Origin: Clostridium estertheticum subsp. estertheticum
GTDB taxonomy: Bacteria; Bacillota; Clostridia; Clostridiales; Clostridiaceae
DNA: 64,000 bases
Reading direction: 5' to 3'
NCBI RefSeq assembly: GCF_001877035.1
Contig: NZ_CP015756.1
Span: forward strand, 1,231,001 to 1,295,000
The notes under the pieces were generated by a model. That model had not been told where the DNA came from and ran no database searches. It saw nothing but the letters and a program-made list of their open reading frames with translations. This document shows, one piece after another, positions 18,640 through 28,423 of the stretch (position 1 is its first letter; each line of letters opens with the position of its first letter). Both the position numbers and the translations under genes were made by a program.

Positions 18640-20073
18640 ATGGCTCAGTATAATCAATTGACAGAAGAATTAATCTTACAATTACAGGGGGCAGCTCCAG
18701 GACATATTTTAACAGGTGATGATATCAATGAAGATTATTCTCATGATGAAATGCCTATATATGGGAAAAAGGCTCCGCAAGTTGTATTTATTGCACACTC
18801 TACAGAGGAAGTTGCTGCAGTAGTGAAAATATGTAATGAAAATAAGATACCAGTAACTCCAAGAGGAGCAGGAACAGGACTTGCAGGAGGAGCAGTTCCA
18901 CTACTCGGAGGAGTTTTAATTGATCTTACGAAAATGAATAAAATACTTTCTTATGACTTAGAAAATTTTGTTGTTCATGTAGAAGCAGGAGTACTTCTCA
19001 AGGATCTTGCAGAGGATTGTGCAAAACAAGGATTACTTTATGCTCCAGATCCTGGTGAAAAGCTCGCTTGTTTAGGCGGAAACGTTGCAACCAATGCTGG
19101 TGGAATGAGAGCTGTTAAATATGGTGCAACACGTGATTACGTACGTGCAATGACAGTTGTTCTTCCAACAGGAGAAATTACTAAGTTTGGAGCTACAGTA
19201 TCAAAAACAAGTTCAGGTTATAGCCTTTTGAATTTAATGATTGGTTCAGAAGGTACTCTTGGAATTATTACAGAACTTACCTTGAAAACAATTGTAGCAC
19301 CGAAGGAAGTTGCAAGTTTAATTATTCCTTTTGAAAATTTAGATGATTGTATTTCTGCTGTTCCTAAATTTAAAATGGAACACATGAATCCACAAGCATT
19401 GGAATTTATGGAAAGAGAAATTGTTTTATGTAGTGAAAGATATATTGGAAAGAGTGTATTCCCTCAAGTAATTAATGGGGTAACTGCAAATGCTTATTTA
19501 CTTGTTACTTTAGATGCAAGTAGTGAAGATGAATTAAATGATCTTATTGAACAAGCAAGTGAAATAGTATTAGAAGCAGGAGCAATTGATGTTCTTGTAG
19601 CTGATACACCTTCAAAAATTAAAGATGCATGGGCTGCACGTTCTAGTTTCTTAGATGCAATTCTTGCAGAAACAAAATTATTAGATGAATGTGATGTGGT
19701 AGTCCCAATAAATAAAATTGCTTCTTATCTTGCGTTTGCAAATAAGGTTGGCGAAGAGTGCGGATTAACTATTAAGAGTTTTGGACATGCAGGAGATGGG
19801 AATCTTCACATATACCAATGTAGTAATGATTTAGATGAGGAAGAATTTAAAATAAGAGTTGAGAAATTCTTTGATATTATTTATAAAGAAGCAATAGATT
19901 GTGGCGGACTTGTTTCAGGAGAACATGGAATAGGTAGTGGAAAGATCAGCTATTTAGAAGAGTGCGTTGGAAAAGTTAATATGGAATTAATGAAAGGTAT
20001 TAAAAAGACTTTTGATCCAAATTCTATTATGAATCCAGGTAAAGTATGCTCTCCAATAGATGGTGTCAACTAA
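18640..20073 (+). CDS. FAD-linked 2-hydroxyacid (lactate) dehydrogenase, second copy
   Basis: GlcD/LctD-family flavoprotein of 477 residues, the paralogue of the protein at 5134. The FAD loop PRGAGTGLAGGAVP is near residues 75-88, and PDPGEKLACLGGNVATNAGG follows near 140. The C-terminal [12 protein letters not shown] and GEHGIGSGK are intact, as is the final NPGKVC. It should oxidise lactate or a related 2-hydroxyacid and hand electrons to an Etf. Start: ATG after AGAAAGGAAGG. Having two paralogues with separate Etf pairs could reflect D- and L-lactate or different redox partners; sequence alone does not decide. Confidence 0.86.
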   Translation: MAQYNQLTEELILQLQGAAPGHILTGDDINEDYSHDEMPIYGKKAPQVVFIAHSTEEVAAVVKICNENKIPVTPRGAGTGLAGGAVPLLGGVLIDLTKMNKILSYDLENFVVHVEAGVLLKDLAEDCAKQGLLYAPDPGEKLACLGGNVATNAGGMRAVKYGATRDYVRAMTVVLPTGEITKFGATVSKTSSGYSLLNLMIGSEGTLGIITELTLKTIVAPKEVASLIIPFENLDDCISAVPKFKMEHMNPQALEFMEREIVLCSERYIGKSVFPQVINGVTANAYLLVTLDASSEDELNDLIEQASEIVLEAGAIDVLVADTPSKIKDAWAARSSFLDAILAETKLLDECDVVVPINKIASYLAFANKVGEECGLTIKSFGHAGDGNLHIYQCSNDLDEEEFKIRVEKFFDIIYKEAIDCGGLVSGEHGIGSGKISYLEECVGKVNMELMKGIKKTFDPNSIMNPGKVCSPIDGVN

Positions 20074-20124
20074 TAAATCATAATTCACAAACATAAATTA
20101 AAAAAAGAAAGGTAGGTAATTGAT

Positions 20125-21267
20125 ATGAATTTTATACAAGATGAAAATAACCAACAATTACAAGAAATGTATCGCGAATTTGCAGAAAAAGAGGTAAAAC
20201 CAATCGCAAAAGAAATTGATGAAAATATGCGCTTCCCAGCAGAAAATATACCCAAAATGGCTGAAATGGGTCTACTAGGAATTCCATTTCCTGAAGAATA
20301 CGGTGGAGCTGGAATGGATACATTAAGTTATGTACAATGTGTAGAAGAATTATCTAAAGTGTGTGCAACAACAGGTGTTATTGTTTCAGCACATACAAGT
20401 CTTTGTGCAACACCAATTTTCACATATGGTACAGAAGAGCAAAAACAGAAATATTTAAAACCACTTGCTTTAGGCGAAAAATTAGGTGCATTCGGATTAA
20501 CAGAACCTTCTGCCGGAACTGATGCATCACTCCAAAAGACAACAGCAGTACTCGAAGGAGACCATTATGTATTAAATGGCAGCAAGATCTTTATTACTAA
20601 TGCAGGATTTGCAGATATATATATTATTTTAGCTATGACAGATAAGAGTAAGGGAACAAAAGGTATTACAGCATTTATAGTTGAAAAAGATTTCCCTGGT
20701 TTTACTGTTGGAACTCATGAATTAAAGATGGGAATTAGAGGGTCTTCTACATGTGAATTATTCTTTGATAATTGCATAGTTCCAAAGGAAAATCTTTTAG
20801 GAGTAGAGGGTAAGGGATTTAGCCTTGCAATGGCAACTCTTGATGGAGGCCGTATTGGTGTTGCAGCACAAGCTCTTGGTATTGCAGAAGGTGCAATAGA
20901 AGAAACTATAAAATATGTTAATGAACGTGTTCAATTTGGACGTACTATTTCAAAATTCCAAAATACACAATTTGAACTTGCTCAAATGCGTGCAAATACA
21001 GAAGCTTCAAAACTTTTAGTATATCAAGCTGCATGTGCAAAGGATAATCATGAAAGATTTACACATTTCGCTGCTATGGCAAAATTAGTTGCTTCTAGAA
21101 ATGCAAGTGACGTAACAAGACGTTGTTTACAATTATTTGGTGGATATGGATATTCAAGTGATTATCCAATTGAAAGAATGATGCGTGATGCAAAAATAAC
21201 AGAAATTTATGAAGGAACATCAGAAGTTCAAATGATGGTCATTTCTGGATGGATGGGTGTTAAATAA
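20125..21267 (+). CDS. short-chain acyl-CoA dehydrogenase (butyryl-CoA dehydrogenase-like)
   Basis: FAD enzyme of 380 residues, standard length. The family signature FGLTEPSAGTDA is near residue 132. The flavin-binding stretch FQNTQFELAQM and the catalytic-base region EIYEGTSEVQ (Glu near 367) are present. It would reduce an enoyl-CoA (for example crotonyl- or acryloyl-CoA) or oxidise the acyl-CoA with Etf as partner. Start: ATG after GAAAGGTAGG, 51 bases after the dehydrogenase gene. From memory, lactate clusters of butyrate-producing Lachnospiraceae also include such a gene; by that analogy it may channel electrons from lactate to an enoyl-CoA. Confidence 0.9.
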   Translation: MNFIQDENNQQLQEMYREFAEKEVKPIAKEIDENMRFPAENIPKMAEMGLLGIPFPEEYGGAGMDTLSYVQCVEELSKVCATTGVIVSAHTSLCATPIFTYGTEEQKQKYLKPLALGEKLGAFGLTEPSAGTDASLQKTTAVLEGDHYVLNGSKIFITNAGFADIYIILAMTDKSKGTKGITAFIVEKDFPGFTVGTHELKMGIRGSSTCELFFDNCIVPKENLLGVEGKGFSLAMATLDGGRIGVAAQALGIAEGAIEETIKYVNERVQFGRTISKFQNTQFELAQMRANTEASKLLVYQAACAKDNHERFTHFAAMAKLVASRNASDVTRRCLQLFGGYGYSSDYPIERMMRDAKITEIYEGTSEVQMMVISGWMGVK

Positions 21268-21295
21268 TAGATAACTAAAATTAAAAAAACAGATG

Positions 21296-21355
21296 AGGAA
21301 AAGTTTGTGAATAAAGTAATAATATCGTCAATGTCTTTTGTAGATGTTGGCGATA
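21296..21355 (+). repeat. 3' end of lctD plus hairpin, copy 2 of the 60-base repeat
   Basis: I count 58 of 60 bases identical to 6513-6572, covering the lctD codons GKVCE, the stop and the ATCGTCAA/TTGGCGAT hairpin (21324-21354). It lies between the acyl-CoA dehydrogenase and the lactate permease genes, where no lctD gene stands. It is a scar showing that the permease gene once followed an lctD copy directly. Confidence 0.88.
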
Positions 21356-21422
21356 TATAATATTACGATGTAGTCGGTTTCCTACTGTATCTAATCTTAC
21401 TAAGTAGAGGAGATAATAAAAA

Positions 21423-22946
21423 ATGAATATGTATTTATTATTTTTTATAGCACTTATTCCTATTGTATGGCTAATGGTATCTCTTGGTGTTTTAAAAATG
21501 CCAGGACATAAAACTTGTTCAATTACACTTGCAATTACAATAGCACTTGCGATTATCGTTTGGAAAATGCCAATAGGTCAGGCACTTACAGCAACAGTTG
21601 AAGGTGCATCAATGGCAATTTGGCCAATAATTGTTGTAATAATAGCAGCGGTGTTTACCTATAATCTTTCTATTCATACCAAAAGTATGGATGTAATAAA
21701 GGACATGATGACAGGAATCACAACTGATAGAAGAATACTCGTTTTAATTGTTGCTTGGGGTTTTGGTGGATTTCTCGAGGCAATTGCAGGTTTCGGTACA
21801 GCAGTTGCAATCCCCGCAAGTATATTAGCTGCACTTGGGTTTGATCCGATATTTGCAGCGATAATATGTCTTATTGCTAATACAACGCCAACAGCTTTTG
21901 GAGCAATAGGGTTACCTGTAACAACTCTTGCAAAGGTTGCATCAATTGATCCAGTTACTTTAAGTTATGCAGTTGGTATTCAATTATTTGTGTTAATTGT
22001 AGTTTTACCATTGATACTTGTAATGCTCACAGGCAAGAGTGTGAAGGCGATAAAAGGAGTTGTGTTTATTTCTATTGCATCAGGTCTAGCTTTTGCAGTG
22101 CCAGAACTTTTAGTAGCAAAATATCTTGGAGCTGAACTTCCAGCACTAATTGGATCAATAATATGTATTATTGTAACAGTTACGATAGCTAAAATATTCT
22201 ATAAAAAAACTGCAGCTAAAGATGCAGTTAATATACCTGTAAAAAAGGCTTTATTAGCTTGGGTGCCCTTTATATTAATTTTAGCTTTTATATTAATAAC
22301 AAGCACTTTAGTTCCAGCAATAAATAAACCATTATCAGCTATAAAAACTTCAATACAGATATATACTGGTCCACATGCAAAAATCAGTACTTTTACATGG
22401 ATAGCAAATCCCGGGACACTTATAATTATTGCAACATTTATAGGGGGACTCATTCAGGGAGCTAAGTCACGAGAAATAGTAAAGGTATTCACGGATACTT
22501 GCAAACAAATGTCTAAAACTGCAATTACAATACTTGCTATAGTATCGCTTGCAAAGGTAATGAGTTATAGCGGAATGATAACATCTATTGCTGTGGTACT
22601 CGTTGCAGCAACCGGAGGATTTTATCCATTATTTGCACCGGTAATAGGAGCTCTTGGAACATTTGTAACTGGCAGTGATACCTCGGCTAATGTACTCTTT
22701 GGACCGCTTCAAGTTGAGGTTGCAAGAAATCTTCATATGAGTCCTTATTGGTTAGCAGCAGCCAATACTGGTGGCGCGACAGCAGGTAAAATGATTTCGC
22801 CTCAAAGTATTGCAGTTGCAACAGCCGCTACTGGGATAGTAGGCGCGGAAGGTAAGATATTGAAGGCAACACTTAAATTCTGTTTAGTATATGTATTAAT
22901 CTTAGGGTTAATTGTGTACTTTGGATCAAAATTCTTTACAATGTAG
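21423..22946 (+). CDS. lctP: L-lactate permease (LctP family)
   Basis: Lactate:proton symporter of 507 residues with about 12-13 membrane segments. Family stretches WGFGGFLEAIAGFGTAVAIP (near residue 115), NTTPTAFGAIGLPV and GSDTSANVLFG (about 420) are plain. Start: ATG after TAGAGGAG. Twelve bases separate it from the racemase gene, matching the lctE-lctF order of Acetobacterium woodii. The 60-base lctD scar just upstream supports its former place in that operon. Confidence 0.95.
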   Translation: MNMYLLFFIALIPIVWLMVSLGVLKMPGHKTCSITLAITIALAIIVWKMPIGQALTATVEGASMAIWPIIVVIIAAVFTYNLSIHTKSMDVIKDMMTGITTDRRILVLIVAWGFGGFLEAIAGFGTAVAIPASILAALGFDPIFAAIICLIANTTPTAFGAIGLPVTTLAKVASIDPVTLSYAVGIQLFVLIVVLPLILVMLTGKSVKAIKGVVFISIASGLAFAVPELLVAKYLGAELPALIGSIICIIVTVTIAKIFYKKTAAKDAVNIPVKKALLAWVPFILILAFILITSTLVPAINKPLSAIKTSIQIYTGPHAKISTFTWIANPGTLIIIATFIGGLIQGAKSREIVKVFTDTCKQMSKTAITILAIVSLAKVMSYSGMITSIAVVLVAATGGFYPLFAPVIGALGTFVTGSDTSANVLFGPLQVEVARNLHMSPYWLAAANTGGATAGKMISPQSIAVATAATGIVGAEGKILKATLKFCLVYVLILGLIVYFGSKFFTM

Positions 22947-22958
22947 GGAGGAATAAAA

Positions 22959-24233
22959 ATGACTAAACTTAAAATACCATATTCAAAACAGTTTTTAGAA
23001 ATTGAAATACCAGACAAAAATTTGGTGGCAATACTAGAATCAAAAGCACATGATTACAAAGTAGAAATTACTCAAGAGGACATTGTAAATAAGGCGTTAG
23101 ATAATCCTATTGGAAGTGTAAAATTAGAAGAATTAGTTAAAGGTAAAAAAAACTTAGTATTAATAACTAGTGATCATACAAGACCAGTTCCTAGTAAAGT
23201 AACACTTCCAATATTACTTAGGAGAATAAGATCAGCTAACCCTGAAATTGCTATAATAATATTAATTGCTACTGGTTTTCATAGACCTACAACAAGGGAT
23301 GAAATGATTAATAAATTTGGACAGGAAATTGTAGATAATGAAGTGATAATAAATCATGTATCTGAGGATTATAGCAATATGGTTAGCGTCGGAATTCTTC
23401 CCTCAGGTGGAGAGTTATTGCTTAATAAAGTGGCAATGGAAGCTGAACTTTTAATTTCGGAAGGGTTTATAGAACCACACTTTTTTGCAGGTTTTTCAGG
23501 GGGACGAAAAAGTGTTCTTCCTGGAGTGGCATCAGCAAAGACAGTTATGGCAAATCATTGCTCAGAATTTATAGCTAGTGAGTATGCACGTTCTGGAGTT
23601 CTTTTAAATAATCCAATTCATAAGGATATGTTATATGCTGCTAAAAAAGCTAAGCTAGCATTTATATTAAATGTTGTAATAGATAGCGAGAAAAATGTTA
23701 TAAATGCATTTGCAGGAGATAGTGAACTTGCACATGCTAGCGGATGTAAATTTGTAATGGAACTTGCATCTGTGAAGGCTGTTAAAGCAGATATTGCCAT
23801 TTCAACTAATGGGGGATATCCACTAGATCAAAACATATATCAGTCTGTAAAAGGAATGACAGCCGCTGAAGCAACTTGCAAGGATGGTGGTGTTATAATT
23901 ATGGTATCAGCTTGTAATGATGGGCATGGTGGTCAGTCTTTTTATGACAATATAGCAAATTCAAGTAGTCCACGTGAGGTTCTTGATAGGGTGATTAAGG
24001 TTGGAAGAAATGATACTGCGCCAGATCAATGGGAATTTCAGATTCTTGCACGGATACTGGATAAGTTCACTGTAATCCTAGTTTCAGATATGTGTGACCC
24101 AGAGATGATAAAGAAAATGCATATGCAGCATGCATTTACATTTGAAGAAGCACTTGAAAGAGCCCTTAAAATAAAGGGTAAAGATGCTAGCATATCTGTA
24201 ATACCAGATGGTGTTTCAGTTATAGTAAGATAA
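22959..24233 (+). CDS. larA: nickel-dependent lactate racemase
   Basis: LarA of 424 residues interconverts D- and L-lactate with the nickel pincer nucleotide cofactor. The key residues known from Lactiplantibacillus plantarum fall at the same numbers here: His108 (GFHRPT), His174 (EPHFFAG), Lys184, which carries the cofactor (GGRKSVLPG), and His200 (MANHCSEF). The N-terminal SDHTRPVPS motif is also present. Start: ATG after GGGAGGAATAAAA. The cofactor genes larB, larC and larE are not in this window. With the permease it lets either lactate isomer feed the dehydrogenases. Confidence 0.95.
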   Translation: MTKLKIPYSKQFLEIEIPDKNLVAILESKAHDYKVEITQEDIVNKALDNPIGSVKLEELVKGKKNLVLITSDHTRPVPSKVTLPILLRRIRSANPEIAIIILIATGFHRPTTRDEMINKFGQEIVDNEVIINHVSEDYSNMVSVGILPSGGELLLNKVAMEAELLISEGFIEPHFFAGFSGGRKSVLPGVASAKTVMANHCSEFIASEYARSGVLLNNPIHKDMLYAAKKAKLAFILNVVIDSEKNVINAFAGDSELAHASGCKFVMELASVKAVKADIAISTNGGYPLDQNIYQSVKGMTAAEATCKDGGVIIMVSACNDGHGGQSFYDNIANSSSPREVLDRVIKVGRNDTAPDQWEFQILARILDKFTVILVSDMCDPEMIKKMHMQHAFTFEEALERALKIKGKDASISVIPDGVSVIVR

Positions 24234-24284
24234 ATATAAAAATAGTAGCAAAAGAAGAGATGATTCTTGTATTATGAACTGTAA

Positions 24285-24334
24285 ACTAGATATTAGACAC
24301 TAAAAAAAAGTGACTAGTATCTAGTTTTATTACT
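24285..24334 (+). terminator. rho-independent terminator after larA
   Basis: ACTAGATATTAGACAC pairs, with one mismatch and one G-T pair, with GTGACTAGTATCTAGT across a loop of A residues. A T-rich tract follows. The rest of the gap to 24521 is AT-rich leader without a recognised riboswitch. Confidence 0.82.
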
Positions 24335-24521
24335 TTTTTGTTGTTATAATAGTATATGTATTAATATTACATAAGTATAAACTAAAGGAAGAACAATGTG
24401 AAATTAATAACGACAAAATTCGAATAAAATTTTAAAATATCCTTGCAATTTTACAATTTTATGCTTAAAATTTAACTTAAGAGATATTAACAAAAGTGTT
24501 AAATATGAGGGAGGGATTTAA

Positions 24522-25544
24522 ATGAAAATTGTTCCGGTTGAAGAAGCATTAGGAATGGTATTATGCCATGATTTAACAAAAATTGTCCCAGGAGAGTTTC
24601 ATGGTGTGGCATTCAAAAAAGGACATGTAATATCTGAGGAAGATATACCTATAATGTTGGATATTGGTAAAAAAAACATTTATGTCTGGGAAATGCAGGA
24701 AGGAATGATTCATGAAAATGAAGCTGGAGAAAGAATGGCAAGAGCGGCAGCTGGGAAGGGAATAGTTTTTACTAAGCCATCAGAAGGTAAAGTTAAATTG
24801 GTAGCTGAATGTAAAGGCTTACTTAAAATAAATATTGAAGCTTTAGAAAAAATTAATATGATAGATGAGGCAATGGTTGCAACTTTACATACCGATATTG
24901 TTGTAGATGAAGGGAGTGCGATTGCAGGTACAAGAATAATACCTCTTTTTATTGAAGATTATAAAATTGAACAAATCGAAAATATTTGTAAAGAAGAAGG
25001 ACCCATTATTTGGGTAGAGACCTTGAAAAATATGAAGGTGGGCATTGTGACCACCGGTAGTGAAGTTTATAGTGGTAGAATATCAGATAAATTTGGACCT
25101 GTCATTAAAAATAAAATTAATGAAATTGGAAGTCAAGTTATCAAACAAATCGTTGTAACAGACAGTGAGAGTATGATTGCTGATGCTATAAATGAATTAC
25201 TTACACTAGGTGTTGACATGGTTGTTGTTACTGGGGGTATGTCAGTAGATCCTGATGATGTTACGCCTGCAGGAATAAGGAAAGCTGGAGCAAAGGTTAT
25301 ATCTTATGGAGCACCTGTACTTCCGGGAGCAATGTTTTTAGTTGCATACATGGGTGATATACCTGTTCTTGGACTTCCAGGATGTGTTATGTACAATAAA
25401 CGAACCGTATTTGATCTTATACTTCCTAAGATTTTAGCTGGTGAAATGATAAAAAGGGGAGATATTACAAAGCTAGGTCATGGTGGGTTATGTGTTAATT
25501 GTGAAGTGTGTGATTTTCCAGCTTGCAGTTTTGGTAAATGTTAA
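24522..25544 (+). CDS. molybdopterin-binding protein, MoeA/MoCF-like
   Basis: 340 residues. The C-terminal half (about 170-315) is a MoCF/MogA-type molybdopterin-binding fold: GIVTTGSEVYSGRISDKFGP, then VVVTGGMSVDPDDVTPAGI and LPGCVMYNKRTVFDLILP. The N-terminal half resembles the shortened MoeA-like N-terminus seen next to molybdenum hydroxylases. The tail carries a cysteine cluster (CVNCEVCDFPACSFGKC) that ordinary MoeA lacks and that could bind metal. Start: ATG after GAGGGAGGG. It stands 66 bases ahead of the Mop oxidoreductase gene and probably inserts or modifies molybdenum in its cofactor. Confidence 0.82.
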   Translation: MKIVPVEEALGMVLCHDLTKIVPGEFHGVAFKKGHVISEEDIPIMLDIGKKNIYVWEMQEGMIHENEAGERMARAAAGKGIVFTKPSEGKVKLVAECKGLLKINIEALEKINMIDEAMVATLHTDIVVDEGSAIAGTRIIPLFIEDYKIEQIENICKEEGPIIWVETLKNMKVGIVTTGSEVYSGRISDKFGPVIKNKINEIGSQVIKQIVVTDSESMIADAINELLTLGVDMVVVTGGMSVDPDDVTPAGIRKAGAKVISYGAPVLPGAMFLVAYMGDIPVLGLPGCVMYNKRTVFDLILPKILAGEMIKRGDITKLGHGGLCVNCEVCDFPACSFGKC

Positions 25545-25610
25545 TAGAGGGCTGAGCTTTTATAAATTAAGGCTGTACCTTTTAAATAAAGAAAGAAAAG
25601 GGGAGTTAAA

Positions 25611-28340
25611 ATGTTAAAAAAAATACTGAATATTAATGGTCTTAAAAGAACAGTCATTGTTAGTCCAGAAATTTCACTCGCTGATGTTTTAAGAAAACAG
25701 TTATTTCTTACAGGTACCAAAGTAGGGTGTGGAAAAGGTGAATGTGGCGCATGTAATGTAATATTGGATGGTAAAGTTGTAAGATCATGTATAGTTAGAA
25801 TGAAAAGAGTACCAGATGAAGCTGAAATAACAACAATTGAAGGAATAGGATCTCAGGATGATTTGCATGATATTCAATTTGCATGGATGATACATGGTGC
25901 AGCGCAATGCGGATTTTGTACTCCCGGTTTTATTGTAAGTGCAAAGGCTCTTTTAGATCAAAATAATAATCCTACAAGAGAAGAAGTAAGAGCTTGGTTT
26001 CAGAAAAGTAGAAATGTTTGTAGATGTACAGGATATATTCCACTCGTAGATGCAGTAATGGAAGCTGCAAAGCTTATGCGTGGAGAGGTTACAAGGAAGC
26101 AATTGTGGCTAAAACTTCCAGAAGGTGCAAGCTTAGTAGGTACTGAGGCAGTAAGACCTTCTGCTTGTGCAAAGGTAACAGGAACTTGGGAATTTGGAGC
26201 TGATCTTGGACTAACGCTTCCAGAGGATACTCTCCATATAAAACTTGTTCAAGCTACAGTTTCTCATGCAAATATTATATCTATTGATACTACTGATGCT
26301 GAAACTATGCCTGGAGTATATAGAGTTTTAACTTATAAGGATGTAAAGGGAACAAACAGAATTAATGGTTTAGCCTTCCCATCAAATAAAGGTGATGGAC
26401 TTGAAAGACCAATTTTAAATGACAAGAAAATCTTTCAATTTGGTGATGCAATTGCAATGGTACTAGCAGATACACCTACACATGCAGAAGACGCTGCTAA
26501 AAAAGTTATTGTTGAAATCGAAGAATTACCAGCATATATGAGTGCACCAGCTGCTATGGCGGAAGATGCTATTGAAATTCACCCAGGTACACCAAATATA
26601 TATTTTGAAACAAAGGTTGTTAAGGGAGAAGAAACTGCACCGCTTATGGAAAGTCTACCATATGTTGTCGAAGATGACTTATATGTAGGAAGACAGCCTC
26701 ATCTTCCAATAGAGCCAGATGTAGGATTTGCTTATTTCGATGAAGAAGGTAAGCTAATAATTCATTCAAAGAGTATTGCATTACATTTCCATGCTCTTAT
26801 GATTGCTGAGGGTATTGGACTTCCATTAGATAAGGTAATGATTGTACAAAATCCAACAGGTGGAACTTTTGGTTATAAATTTAGTCCTACAATTGAAGCT
26901 TTACTTGCTGTTGCTGCAATGGATACAGGAAAACCAGTATATTTAGAATTTAATATGTATCAACAAATAACTTATACTGGAAAGAGATCACCATTCTGGA
27001 TGCATGTAAAGTTAGGTGCAGACAAATTTGGAAAACTACAAGCGCTAGAAACAGATTGGTCTTGTGATCACGGTCCTTATTGTGAATTTGGTGACCTTGT
27101 TACAACAAGAGGATCTCAATTTATTGGCGCCGGTTACAAAATAGACAATATTCGTGGAGAAGGTCGAACTGTTGCTACAAATCATGGTTGGGGTTCAGCT
27201 TTTAGAGGGTTTGGTTCACCACAAGCTTTATTTGCATCAGAACAAATGATGGACGAGCTCGCAATCAAGATGGATGTAGATCCACTTGAACTTAGATATG
27301 ATAATGCACTAAGAGAAGGGGAGGTAACTCCAAACGGTTGTAAACTTGATGTATATGTTATTCCACAATTGTTAGATAAAATCCGACCATATTACGCTAA
27401 AGCAAAGGAAAATGATAAAGAAAAAAATAAAAATAGTGAGAATAAGAGATATGGTTCTGCTATATCAGTTCTTATGTATAGTTGTGGGCTTGATGGAGCA
27501 GATTCATCAGAGGCATGGGTAGAGATAACTAAAAAGGGTGTAACTGTTGCTAACTCATGGGAAGATCATGGTCAGGGAGCAGATATGGGTACACTTACTA
27601 TGGCACATGAAACATTAAGAAAAGCTGGTTATGAACCTGAAGATATCAAACTTATATTAAATGATATGAACTTTACACCTAATAGTGGCCCTGCAGGTGG
27701 AAGTCGTTCTAATGTTCTTACTGGAAATGCTACTAGAGTTGCTTGTGAAAATTTACTTGAAGGACTTAAGAAAGATGATGGAACATACAGAGATTATGAT
27801 GAACAGATTGCAGAAGGAAAACCAACAAGATATGATGGAAAATGGACTGCACCATGTACTGCATGTGATGTTGAAACAGGGCAAGGCGATCCATTCCCAG
27901 TTTATATGTATGGAGTATTACTCGCTGAAGTAGAAGTAGATATGACAACTGGGAAAACTCATGTTGATAAATTAACATGTATTTCAGATGTAGGAACTAT
28001 TATAAATAAACTTCTAGTTGATGGTCAGATACTTGGAGGACTTGTTCAAGGTATTGGTCTTGCATTATATGAGGATTTCGAAGATCTTAAAAAGCATACA
28101 ACACTTACTGGTTGTGGAATTCCTCAGATTAAAGATGTAACTGATGATATAACATTATTATATCTCGAGACTCCAAGACCACTTGGACCTTATGGAGCAG
28201 CAGGTGCTGGTGAAATGCCGTTGTCATCACCTCATTCAGCAATCATAAGTGCAATATATAATGCTTGTGGAGTTAGAATAACACACCTTCCAGCTTATCC
28301 AGATAAAGTTCTTGCTGGAATTAAAAAATTAAATAAATAA
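25611..28340 (+). CDS. mop: molybdenum-containing aldehyde oxidoreductase (Mop type)
   Basis: Xanthine-oxidase-family enzyme in one chain of 909 residues, close to the 907 of Desulfovibrio gigas Mop. Cluster ligands fall at the same numbers: C40, C45, C48, C60 for the plant-type [2Fe-2S], and C100, C103, C137, C139 for the second. The molybdenum domains follow, with GGTFGYKFSPTIEAL, RGFGSPQALFASEQ and GQGADMG, and the catalytic glutamate is Glu868 (GAGEMPLSSPH). There is no FAD domain, so electrons must leave through a separate partner. It oxidises aldehydes to acids; the natural substrate is unknown. Start: ATG after AAGGGGAG. A terminator-like hairpin separates it from the next run of genes. 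Confidence 0.94.
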   Translation: MLKKILNINGLKRTVIVSPEISLADVLRKQLFLTGTKVGCGKGECGACNVILDGKVVRSCIVRMKRVPDEAEITTIEGIGSQDDLHDIQFAWMIHGAAQCGFCTPGFIVSAKALLDQNNNPTREEVRAWFQKSRNVCRCTGYIPLVDAVMEAAKLMRGEVTRKQLWLKLPEGASLVGTEAVRPSACAKVTGTWEFGADLGLTLPEDTLHIKLVQATVSHANIISIDTTDAETMPGVYRVLTYKDVKGTNRINGLAFPSNKGDGLERPILNDKKIFQFGDAIAMVLADTPTHAEDAAKKVIVEIEELPAYMSAPAAMAEDAIEIHPGTPNIYFETKVVKGEETAPLMESLPYVVEDDLYVGRQPHLPIEPDVGFAYFDEEGKLIIHSKSIALHFHALMIAEGIGLPLDKVMIVQNPTGGTFGYKFSPTIEALLAVAAMDTGKPVYLEFNMYQQITYTGKRSPFWMHVKLGADKFGKLQALETDWSCDHGPYCEFGDLVTTRGSQFIGAGYKIDNIRGEGRTVATNHGWGSAFRGFGSPQALFASEQMMDELAIKMDVDPLELRYDNALREGEVTPNGCKLDVYVIPQLLDKIRPYYAKAKENDKEKNKNSENKRYGSAISVLMYSCGLDGADSSEAWVEITKKGVTVANSWEDHGQGADMGTLTMAHETLRKAGYEPEDIKLILNDMNFTPNSGPAGGSRSNVLTGNATRVACENLLEGLKKDDGTYRDYDEQIAEGKPTRYDGKWTAPCTACDVETGQGDPFPVYMYGVLLAEVEVDMTTGKTHVDKLTCISDVGTIINKLLVDGQILGGLVQGIGLALYEDFEDLKKHTTLTGCGIPQIKDVTDDITLLYLETPRPLGPYGAAGAGEMPLSSPHSAIISAIYNACGVRITHLPAYPDKVLAGIKKLNK

Positions 28341-28354
28341 TTATTGTTTATTAG

Positions 28355-28400
28355 TGGAACCTAAAGTGAAATATAAAAAATTCATTTTAGGTTCCATTTA
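28355..28400 (+). terminator. terminator or attenuator after mop
   Basis: TGGAACCTAAAGTGAA pairs with TTCATTTTAGGTTCCA around an A-rich loop, then ATTTAAAA. The T-run is poor, so readthrough into the next genes is likely. Confidence 0.65.
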
Positions 28401-28423
28401 AAACAATATTGGAGGAATAACAT

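Noticed and set aside
24234-24521. larB/larC/larE cofactor genes or a nickel-related regulatory RNA near larA
   Set aside because: The gap after larA holds a terminator and a plain leader; the next gene is MoeA-like.
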